Shown piece by piece: positions 7,136 to 14,189 of a DNA stretch of 14,703 bases. The notes below the pieces were generated by a model. The model saw only the letters and a list, made by a program, of their open reading frames with translations. It was not told the origin of the DNA and did no database searches. The position numbers and the translations under genes were made by a program. Numbering within the stretch: the stretch's first letter is position 1; each line of letters starts with the position of its first letter. The stretch is from Treponema sp. (lineage in GTDB: Bacteria > Spirochaetota > Spirochaetia > Treponematales > Treponemataceae): the NCBI GenBank assembly GCA_017613485.1, contig JAGADS010000346.1:1-14703 (forward strand), in the 5' to 3' direction.

Positions 7136-9445
7136 ATGAATAGAAGATTAATTACATCCGCATTACCTTATGTAAACAATATTCCCCACCTGGGCAACCT
7201 TATCCAGATGCTCAGTGCTGATGTCTTTGCTCGCTTTTGCCGGAGTCGCGGCTATGAGACCCTTTATGTATGTGGAACTGATGAATACGGAACTGCAACA
7301 GAAACCAAAGCCCTGGAAGAAGGAAAAACATCCAGGGAACTCTGCGACTATTATTTCAAGCAGCACGATGAAATCTACAAATGGTTTGACATTGCCTTTG
7401 ATAAATTCGGACGCACATCAAATGACGAATGTACAGAGATAACACAGGAAATCTACAAGGACCTTGAGAAAAACGGCTATATCACAGAGCATGTGAACAA
7501 GCAGCCTTTCTGTCCTAAATGCCAGCGCTATCTTGCAGACCGTTTTGTCCGTGGAATATGTCCTAAATGCGGTTACGATGACGCACGAGGTGATCAATGT
7601 GAGAAATGCGGCTCTCTTCTTGATCCTGTTGAGCTTAAGTCACCAAGATGCTCTACCTGTGGTGCAGAGCCTGAAATCCGTGACACAAAGCACCTTTACA
7701 TAAATCTTCCTGCAATCTCCTCTAAGCTTGATGAATGGATGAGCAAGGCAAGCAAGGAAGGACGCTGGTCAGAGAATGCCGTAAAGATTACAAAGGCATG
7801 GATACGTGACGGCCTTAACGAAAGGGCAATCACACGCGACCTGAAATGGGGAATTCCAGTTCCACGCGAGGGATATGAAAACAAGGTATTCTATGTCTGG
7901 TTCAATGCTCCAATAGGATATATCTCAATAACAAAACAGCTTGAAGATGAGCTTAAGGCACAGGGAAAGCCATCGTTTGACTATAAGAGCTGGTGGATCC
8001 CGGAAGAAAGCGAGGAAGCAAAGGGAAAGGCTCCTGTAGACTTGTTCCAGTTCATCGGAAAAGACAATATACCTTTCCACACAGTTGTATTTCCATGCAG
8101 CCTTATCGGCAGCGGTCATAACTGGACAAAGCTGTATCACATGTCCTCCACAGAGTACTTGAATTATGAGGATGGAAAATTCTCAAAGAGCAAGGGAATC
8201 GGTGTATTCGGCTCTGATGCAAAGGAAAGCGGAATCAAGGCAGATGCATGGAGATTCTTCATCTTCTACAACCGCCCTGAGAAACAGGATTATCAGTTTA
8301 CATGGAAGGAATTCCGCGAGAAATACAACGGCGAGCTTATCGGTAACCTTGGAAACCTTGTGAACCGAACTCTCCTCTTTGTAAACAAATACTATGATGG
8401 TAAGATTCCTGATGCCCCGGTTGATGAGGAAATGTGGGAAGCAGTCCGTGCACACGAGAAGAAAATGACTGAATATCTTGAATGGGCAGATTTAAAGGAC
8501 GCATTCCACGAGGTATTCGCTATAAGTGACATCGGAAACAAGGCATTCCAGGACGGTGAGCCATGGAAGACCCGTACCACAGATCCTGACAAGGCCGCAA
8601 AACTCATTCATAACCTCTGCTACATGATTAAAGACCTGATGATCATGGCACATCCATATCTGCCTCAGTTCAGCGAGACAATTCTTGGATATCTTAACAA
8701 AAAGATCTCTGAGCCAAAGTTCGGTGAAACTGCAGTTGAAGGCGGATTAAACTGGAGCGATCTTGGAAACACAGAGGGACTTGATACAGTAAACGAGACA
8801 GCCATATTCTTCTCTCCGCTTGACCAGAAGACAGCAGACGCATTCAGGGAAAAATATTCCGGAAGCCAGAAGGACAGAAAAGAAAAGGCCAGTGAAAATA
8901 AAAAGGCAAAAAAGGAAAGCAAAAAAATAGAGCTTGCTGAAGATCAGGTTTCTTTCTTTAACGAGAAAATTGAGCTGAAGGTTGCAAAAATAGTCAAAGT
9001 GGAGAACAACCCGGAAGGAGAGAAACTTTACGTAGAGACTCTTGATGACGGAAGCGGTACACCACGTATTATTCAGAGTGGACTAAGACCTTTCCTTAAG
9101 CCGGAGGATCTTCTTGGAAAACACATTATCCTTGCGGCAAACCTTGCACCCAGGGCAATGCGTGGAATCGAAAGCCATGGCATGCTCCTTGCGGCAGATT
9201 ACAAGGACAAGGACGGAAAGGATGCAGTAGAAGTTCTTGAGGCACCGTGGGCAGAACCTGGAACAAGAGTTATTCTTGAGGGTGCTGATATTAACGCACA
9301 AAAGCCTGTAGAGATCACTGCAGATGATTTCTTTAAGGTTCAGATTAATGTTGTAAATAAATCTGTGGAGATTTCCGGTAAAAAGCTTATTGCCAATGAC
9401 AAGGCTATCACCACGGTTCATACAGAAAACGGCGGGGTACATTAA
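7136..9445 (+). CDS. metG: Methionyl-tRNA synthetase with C-terminal tRNA-binding domain
   Basis: MetG charges tRNA-Met with methionine in the cytoplasm. The 769-residue protein starts MNRRLITSALPYVNNIPHLG, and the HIGH-type motif HLGN is at 18-21. The connective insertion has four zinc-knuckle cysteine pairs (126/129, 142/145, 155/158, 172/175), the two-zinc form. The KMSKS loop is KFSKSKG at 348-354. The anticodon-binding helical domain follows. A lysine- and glutamate-rich linker (about 579-600) then leads to an EMAP-II/Trbp111-like tRNA-binding domain (about 605-715) containing GLRPFLKPEDLLGK, with roughly 50 further residues after it. The start is fixed by the conserved N-terminus, since the signature begins within ten codons of it. 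The mRNA appears leaderless. The stop is followed after one base by the FemAB-like gene. Nothing suggests damage or transfer. Confidence 0.97.
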   Translation: MNRRLITSALPYVNNIPHLGNLIQMLSADVFARFCRSRGYETLYVCGTDEYGTATETKALEEGKTSRELCDYYFKQHDEIYKWFDIAFDKFGRTSNDECTEITQEIYKDLEKNGYITEHVNKQPFCPKCQRYLADRFVRGICPKCGYDDARGDQCEKCGSLLDPVELKSPRCSTCGAEPEIRDTKHLYINLPAISSKLDEWMSKASKEGRWSENAVKITKAWIRDGLNERAITRDLKWGIPVPREGYENKVFYVWFNAPIGYISITKQLEDELKAQGKPSFDYKSWWIPEESEEAKGKAPVDLFQFIGKDNIPFHTVVFPCSLIGSGHNWTKLYHMSSTEYLNYEDGKFSKSKGIGVFGSDAKESGIKADAWRFFIFYNRPEKQDYQFTWKEFREKYNGELIGNLGNLVNRTLLFVNKYYDGKIPDAPVDEEMWEAVRAHEKKMTEYLEWADLKDAFHEVFAISDIGNKAFQDGEPWKTRTTDPDKAAKLIHNLCYMIKDLMIMAHPYLPQFSETILGYLNKKISEPKFGETAVEGGLNWSDLGNTEGLDTVNETAIFFSPLDQKTADAFREKYSGSQKDRKEKASENKKAKKESKKIELAEDQVSFFNEKIELKVAKIVKVENNPEGEKLYVETLDDGSGTPRIIQSGLRPFLKPEDLLGKHIILAANLAPRAMRGIESHGMLLAADYKDKDGKDAVEVLEAPWAEPGTRVILEGADINAQKPVEITADDFFKVQINVVNKSVEISGKKLIANDKAITTVHTENGGVH

Positions 9446-9446
9446 A

Positions 9447-10529
9447 GTGCCTTACAATGAACAGCGTTTTTTACAGACAGAATTCTGGGCAGAGTTTAAA
9501 TGCAGGCACGGCTGGTCGTCAATGTACTTTAACATTCTGCCGGACGGAAATCTTAAAGTAACTGATCATTTTTCTGCAGAGGCAAACTCCAAGAATTCTC
9601 TTACACTGCTTATAAGAAGAATCAAGGGATTTAATCTTGCATACATTCCTATGGCACCGGAATATTCAGATGAAGGCCGCGATGATTACCTTAAGAGAGT
9701 CTCAGAGCTTTCAAAAAAAATAAAACCGTTACTTCCAAAACGCACATTATTTATACGCTTTGACGTTCCGGTTGATTTTACAGATTTGAGTGAGCGTGAA
9801 AGCTTTGCAAAAGATAAAATTAACCCATCGTTGGGTATTAAAAAGAGCACTGTAGACATCCAGCCTCCCGACACAGTCCTGCTTGACCTTTCTCCATCAC
9901 AGGAAGATATTCTTGCCTCTATGAAAAGCAAGTGGAGATACAACATACGTCTTGCAGAGAAAAAAGATGTAAAGGTATCCCGTCATTTTGCAGGAGAGGA
10001 AGGTTTTGAAGAGGCATTCAACAGTTTTTACTCACTGTTTGAGCAGACCTCCAAAAGGGATGGTGTAAGTTTCCATGGAAAAGCATATTACATGGACTTG
10101 CTTGAAAGAGGACGCCCTGATGGAAGCGGCAAACCAAAAATCACACTCTATCTTGCGAGACATGAGAATGATTATCTTGCCGGTATCATAACATTGTTCT
10201 GTCCCAGGGAAGCAGTTTATCTCTACGGTGCAAGCGGCAACATAAAGAGAAACCTCATGCCTGCATATTTACTTCAATGGACTGCTATTAAAGATGCAAA
10301 GGAAGCAGGCTGTCCTGTCTATGATTTTTACGGATGTCCTCCAACCGACGACGAGAAACACCCGATGCATGGACTCTTTCTTTTCAAGACAGGCTTCGGC
10401 GGTACATTGATTCACAGGCCTGGAAGCTTTGACATTCCCCTTTCCCCTCTCTATGGACTTTACAATGCTGCAGAGAAACTCAGGGCATGGTGGTTCAAGA
10501 AAGCAATGAAGAAAATCGGCAGGAGATAG
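9447..10529 (+). CDS. FemAB/FemX-family peptidoglycan bridge aminoacyltransferase
   Basis: FemAB-type enzymes have a GNAT-like fold and transfer an amino acid from aminoacyl-tRNA to the side-chain amine of the diamino acid in the peptidoglycan stem peptide. The 360-residue protein has the family hallmark around 146-172: LDLSPSQEDILASMKSKW then RYNIRLAEKK. A YLYGASG segment is near 258, and the C-terminal block DFYGCPPTDDEKHPMHGLF is followed by FKTGFGG. I chose the GTG at 9447, one base after the metG stop, with GGGG (9434-9437) nine bases upstream. The frame is open to 9390, but that extension lies wholly inside metG. Treponemal peptidoglycan has been reported to use ornithine carrying glycine, which would fit a glycine-adding enzyme, but the amino acid cannot be read from the sequence. 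Some FemAB-like proteins modify other substrates. Confidence 0.85.
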   Translation: MPYNEQRFLQTEFWAEFKCRHGWSSMYFNILPDGNLKVTDHFSAEANSKNSLTLLIRRIKGFNLAYIPMAPEYSDEGRDDYLKRVSELSKKIKPLLPKRTLFIRFDVPVDFTDLSERESFAKDKINPSLGIKKSTVDIQPPDTVLLDLSPSQEDILASMKSKWRYNIRLAEKKDVKVSRHFAGEEGFEEAFNSFYSLFEQTSKRDGVSFHGKAYYMDLLERGRPDGSGKPKITLYLARHENDYLAGIITLFCPREAVYLYGASGNIKRNLMPAYLLQWTAIKDAKEAGCPVYDFYGCPPTDDEKHPMHGLFLFKTGFGGTLIHRPGSFDIPLSPLYGLYNAAEKLRAWWFKKAMKKIGRR

Positions 10530-10537
10530 ATTAGCTG

Positions 10538-10558
10538 TCTTACCACTAAGATTTTTTT
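10538..10558 (+). terminator. Weak intrinsic terminator after the FemAB-like gene
   Basis: TCTTA (10538-10542), loop CCAC and TAAGA (10547-10551) form a five-base stem followed at once by seven T. The stem is AT-rich, so the hairpin is weak, but the position eight bases after the stop fits. It overlaps the end of the convergent GH57-like gene. Confidence 0.35.
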
Positions 10559-12504
10559 GAAGGAATGATGCTTAGGTTTATTGTCTTTTCCATTGCTCTG
10601 TCCGCGGCAAGATCTACATTCCACCAGAACTGAGCACATCTTGTATTTGAGATTATCTCTGCTTCTTCCCCGCCGGTATCACGTCTGAATGAAATATTCG
10701 AGGTCAGGAAGCCTGATTCTTCATTCGGCTCAAATAAAAACAGAAGCTTGTTTGCTTTATCATTTACCTGCAAAAGTGAAAGTCCACTGTCAATTCTATA
10801 AATTGAATTCTCATCAACAGCCTTTTTATTACTGTCAACAATCAATTCTGTCTCATATTGATTTTTCAGCAAGCCATTTTCAAAATGAGTCTGTGCAAGA
10901 TTCAGTTCAACTGCAAATATTCCTTTTAGCGGAAACGGGCTCTCATTTTTAAGTATATACTGAACAGAAACACCGTTTGACGAAAAATTGAAATTCTTTT
11001 TAAGGCTTACCAGCAGCTTCATCGATGAAAAAGTTCCGTGTGCCTCCAGCTGAATCTCCTTCCGCTTATTATCAAATCGTTTTTCCTCGTATGGACATAA
11101 AGAAAAAATTGTGTTTGGAACATTTTTATTCTGTATGAATGAATCAAACTGTTCATATTCAAACAGATGGTCAACAAAAAAACCGCGGTTATAGAAATCA
11201 TTCAGACCATCAAAACGCTCTATTCTTGAAAGACTGGAAGCTGGATTTGCGCCTGCATAAAGAAGATTAAAATCTACAATCTGACCACCACTCTGGGAAA
11301 CAACTGCATTGAATTTTTCCATCTGACAGACATACTCATTCAATCCATCGCCATTGTAGTCAAAAGATGTGATAGATTCGTTCTGGCTTTTGCTTTCCTT
11401 TACAAATCTTTCCGCCTCATTCAATAACCTGTAAGCCTTTTGAATTTTTGAAGCGACAGAAGGCAAGGCTGTAGTTGCAGAAACAAAATTATCCCCAGCC
11501 TGAGCTTCCCATAGTTTTTCCTGAGCAGCCTTTTTCCTCATCTTATCACCGCCATGGCATGAAGAAATCAGCATACTTATGTACATCATCCTCTCATAAA
11601 GGCGACGGCTCTGAACATAGGTGTTCAAGTAATCATGTATTGTAAACGGAAAGGAACTTGAATTATGCTTTACCTCAAATGCCTGACTTGTCCTGTCACT
11701 GAGTTTCCCATGCATACCTGCCGGAATATAATAAGTTACAAAATGCCTTACTGTTTTTAAGTAGACTTGAGGAATCGTCAGCTGGATGATATTATTCTCT
11801 GATTCAATAAAATCCACGAATGAATGGAACCCAGGATCATTACGAACGGATACCAGCTGCTCAAGTGAGAATTTAAGGCAGACAATCATTGACCTTGCCT
11901 CCTCAAAATCCTCCGGCAAACTTTTAATTACACGGACAGACCATTGATTTCCATTTTCACCAGGCAATGGAAGAAGATCATTGTGTACAGTCAGAATCTT
12001 TATGTTTTTCCCCTGCTCACTTGATATAATCGGCTGGAAAGAATTCTTCGCAGGAGGTACAAGAGATTTATCCAAAAGGACATATTCTATACCGCATGAC
12101 TGGAATGTCGTGACAAGAGAGGGATCCCATATACTTGAGAACAAAGATAAGCCTCGAGGACGTTTTCCGACAGTATCCCGCAAAAGAGTATTTAATGTCT
12201 CAATCTGTGCACTGCGATCAATCGGGAAAAGAAGTGGAAAAATCGGAGAATAATATCCGCAGCTGATTATCTCCACTTGATGACGGTTTGTAAGCTCACC
12301 TAAAATCTGTATCGCCTCAGGGTAATTTTCATAGTAATAAGAGAGAATCGGACCTGAAACAGAAATTGACATCAAGATCCGTGGATGTGCATATAAAAGA
12401 GTAAGCAATGGTTTTAAACCGGTTTCATAGAGATTATTCAGCTTTTGTGTGTCACTTAAATCTGTCTCATGAAGATCCAGAATAAAACTTACGTTTACGC
12501 TCAT
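10546..12504 (-). CDS. GH57 4-alpha-glucanotransferase-like protein with degenerate active site
   Basis: The 652-residue protein follows the layout of Thermococcus GH57 4-alpha-glucanotransferase along its whole length: a catalytic-type barrel (about 5-250), a helical middle (about 285-370) and a beta-sandwich of the DUF1926 type (about 376-650, starting near FDYNGDGLNEY). Backbone features persist, such as ISVSGPILSYYYENYPEAI and GIEYVLLD, but the catalytic signatures do not. The HxHQP motif is replaced by LHETD (11-15). The GFYEP-like motif is GYYSP (83-87). The nucleophile motif ERVW(Q/E)P is SSIWDP (123-128), putting serine where TLGT has Glu123. The acid/base segment HDDGEK is LKFSLE (210-215). 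It is therefore probably non-catalytic, perhaps glucan-binding or structural. There is no signal peptide or membrane helix. Its ATG overlaps the stop of the rnfA-like gene (ATGA, 12501-12504), so it is coupled to the Rnf-like operon. The alignment is from memory. Confidence 0.8.
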   Translation of the reverse strand: MSVNVSFILDLHETDLSDTQKLNNLYETGLKPLLTLLYAHPRILMSISVSGPILSYYYENYPEAIQILGELTNRHQVEIISCGYYSPIFPLLFPIDRSAQIETLNTLLRDTVGKRPRGLSLFSSIWDPSLVTTFQSCGIEYVLLDKSLVPPAKNSFQPIISSEQGKNIKILTVHNDLLPLPGENGNQWSVRVIKSLPEDFEEARSMIVCLKFSLEQLVSVRNDPGFHSFVDFIESENNIIQLTIPQVYLKTVRHFVTYYIPAGMHGKLSDRTSQAFEVKHNSSSFPFTIHDYLNTYVQSRRLYERMMYISMLISSCHGGDKMRKKAAQEKLWEAQAGDNFVSATTALPSVASKIQKAYRLLNEAERFVKESKSQNESITSFDYNGDGLNEYVCQMEKFNAVVSQSGGQIVDFNLLYAGANPASSLSRIERFDGLNDFYNRGFFVDHLFEYEQFDSFIQNKNVPNTIFSLCPYEEKRFDNKRKEIQLEAHGTFSSMKLLVSLKKNFNFSSNGVSVQYILKNESPFPLKGIFAVELNLAQTHFENGLLKNQYETELIVDSNKKAVDENSIYRIDSGLSLLQVNDKANKLLFLFEPNEESGFLTSNISFRRDTGGEEAEIISNTRCAQFWWNVDLAADRAMEKTINLSIIPSKKS

Positions 12505-13058
12505 CGGCTCAATACTCCGGGATTAAGCCATGAAGCACCCCAGGAAATCAGGGCAAGCGTAAGCACTCCAATACTTATGAAAAGGAGGCCGAGATTCTTG
12601 AGTTTTTCTGACGGTGCACTCATTTCAATTTTCTTTCGGATTGAATACATAATGGGAACGCTGACAAAAAATGACAGAAGACATGCAACTGCATTAATCA
12701 GGCAATCCCAGAAAGATACACTTTCAATCACAGCAATAAGAATGCACAGGATCGAAACGCCATATTCTGCAACTGTGGTCTTTGAGTAAAAACGAAGGAA
12801 ACGCTCTACCAAGAATGACACAAGAGAAAAAACTGCAACACAAATAAAAGGAGAAAGTTCCCCAAGATTCAGTTTTATCATCTGTATCGTAAGTAGATAA
12901 GAGAATATCATTGTCGCAAGAACAATAATACTGATTTTTGAAAACTGAAGGAAAAGATTCTTTGGTTTTATACTGCTTTGCACTGCAGAAATTGTTCCCA
13001 TTCCATATACAAAAACGGCGGAGGCATAAAACATATAATAAAAAAGATTACTCAACAT
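12501..13058 (-). CDS. rnfA: RnfA-like membrane subunit (divergent)
   Basis: RnfA is one of two mirror-related membrane subunits of the Rnf complex, which couples ferredoxin-NAD electron transfer to ion movement; with RnfE it holds a membrane [2Fe-2S] cluster. This 185-residue protein has about six hydrophobic segments and the expected length. The assignment rests mainly on its place after rnfE and its overall topology, because sequence resemblance is low. The usual first cysteine motif near residue 25 (LGICP) is replaced by GMGTISAV (19-26), and no cysteine occurs before residue 73. The second motif (TTNCAVLG) seems to correspond to VSILCILIAV, with Cys105 kept. It overlaps the rnfE-like stop by 11 bases and has AGGAG seven bases before the ATG. 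It could also be described as an Rnf-Nqr family protein of uncertain activity. Confidence 0.65.
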   Translation of the reverse strand: MLSNLFYYMFYASAVFVYGMGTISAVQSSIKPKNLFLQFSKISIIVLATMIFSYLLTIQMIKLNLGELSPFICVAVFSLVSFLVERFLRFYSKTTVAEYGVSILCILIAVIESVSFWDCLINAVACLLSFFVSVPIMYSIRKKIEMSAPSEKLKNLGLLFISIGVLTLALISWGASWLNPGVLSR

Positions 13059-13686
13059 TTTCCAACTCCTCGTCCTGTGCTTTCCTGATCATATTATTCC
13101 TGATGTTTCGGTTTCTAATCATGCTGCTTATTACAATTCCAATACCGATAAGGAAAAAAGAACCTGGAATTGATGCAAGTGCAGTTCCCGCTGAAACTCC
13201 GGAAGGAACAGACTTTATAATATGTATTACAGCTATGTCATTATATGCCGGTAATGTAATTGTCCCGAATCCGGCCACATCCCTTATAAGAAAAATCAAA
13301 AGCATCCAGCCGCAGAAATAAAGCACCTGACGCATCGAAGCTTTCATTTCCAGGGAAGAATTCTTTTTATTCTCATATAAATTGTTAAGAAGAAAAGCCG
13401 ATAGAGCCGGCATAAAAACCGCATATCCCATGGTAAGGGCAAGAATCGGACAGAAAAGAATCAAGAGCTGCCTGAAAACAACAGTTATTGCCACAAGAAA
13501 AATAGAGATAAGCACGACCTGCAAATCCTGAATACCCAGCTTGTAAAGGAGTTTCTTAAACAAGGAACCGCAAAGAAAAATCATGACCAGTATAAGAAGA
13601 ATGCAAAGCCCATAGGCAAAACGTCCTGGAACCGCAATCAAAAGCATTAGAAGAATAGAAAGGTATGTAAAGATATTTTTTGTCAT
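13048..13686 (-). CDS. rnfE: RnfE-like membrane subunit (divergent)
   Basis: This 212-residue membrane protein has about six hydrophobic segments. It resembles RnfE through YGLCILL (Cys28, like the LGMCP motif of the first helix) and RDVAGFGTITLP at 135-146, which matches the conserved IRE...GAGTL region, followed by a late PGSFFLIGIG segment like the PGAFLTLG of RnfE. The second cysteine motif of RnfE (VVNCIILGRAEAF) appears to align with FMPALSAFLLNNLYE (91-105), which has no cysteine. The C-terminal tail is charged. Its ATG overlaps the upstream stop (ATGA, 13683-13686), with AGGAGG seven bases before. In intact complexes RnfE and RnfA together carry four cysteines for one cluster. Here only about two would be in place. 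Confidence 0.7.
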   Translation of the reverse strand: MTKNIFTYLSILLMLLIAVPGRFAYGLCILLILVMIFLCGSLFKKLLYKLGIQDLQVVLISIFLVAITVVFRQLLILFCPILALTMGYAVFMPALSAFLLNNLYENKKNSSLEMKASMRQVLYFCGWMLLIFLIRDVAGFGTITLPAYNDIAVIHIIKSVPSGVSAGTALASIPGSFFLIGIGIVISSMIRNRNIRNNMIRKAQDEELENVE

Positions 13687-14189
13687 TTTTCTTCCTCCTG
13701 TTTATTAGCCTGAGTTTTTATGATAAGAGGAATCCTGTTTTTCCAGTACTGTACCTGCATGTTTTTTGCTGATGCAGTAACGGCATCCTTCGATTTTCCA
13801 TCAATCAAAAGAAGATCAATGAAATCCACAGAACTGGTATTCTCATCATAAACATAAACGGCTGGAAATGGACCGTACATTGTTGGAGTCCTTAACAGCA
13901 CCAGATGAACGGAAGGATTGTCAGCATCTTTATATGAGACACAGTTTAAGGAAACAGAACTCTGAAGATGATCCATTTCTCCGGTTTTATATGAAAGCTC
14001 TTTATCTTTTAGGAGAGTATCTATCTGCTCTCTCATGCCTTCATTCCATGAGCTTCGGCTTAAGATTGTAAAAAGAAGCAAGATTGCAAACAGCACTACG
14101 ACAATCAATGAGAAAAATCCGAATTTCATTGCACGGGTTCTGCTATAGCTTGCAATTTCTGTTTCTTCAGATTCGTGGGTATCAGACAT
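13683..14189 (-). CDS. rnfG: RnfG-position single-pass membrane protein lacking the FMN-attachment motif
   Basis: The gene occupies the rnfG slot between rnfD and rnfE. The 168-residue product has a polar cytoplasmic start, one membrane helix (about 23-43) and an extracytoplasmic domain, the RnfG/NqrC topology. Canonical RnfG proteins are usually around 180-220 residues and carry an (S/T)GAT motif whose threonine is covalently flavinylated by ApbE. No such motif occurs here; the best-aligning region is DAVTASAKNMQVQYW near the C-terminus. The subunit name is given by position and topology, not by a domain match. Translation signals are excellent: AGGAGG (14196-14201, minus) six bases upstream of the ATG, and an eight-base overlap with the rnfD-like gene. 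It could instead be an unrelated membrane protein that replaced RnfG. Confidence 0.55.
   Translation of the reverse strand: MSDTHESEETEIASYSRTRAMKFGFFSLIVVVLFAILLLFTILSRSSWNEGMREQIDTLLKDKELSYKTGEMDHLQSSVSLNCVSYKDADNPSVHLVLLRTPTMYGPFPAVYVYDENTSSVDFIDLLLIDGKSKDAVTASAKNMQVQYWKNRIPLIIKTQANKQEEEK

Noticed and set aside
9083..9442. 119-codon open frame on the minus strand over the end of metG
   Set aside because: Antisense shadow of the MetG tRNA-binding domain with no translation signals.
9390..9446. Longer start for the FemAB-like gene
   Set aside because: It lies inside metG in another frame; the GTG at 9447 after the metG stop is the natural start.
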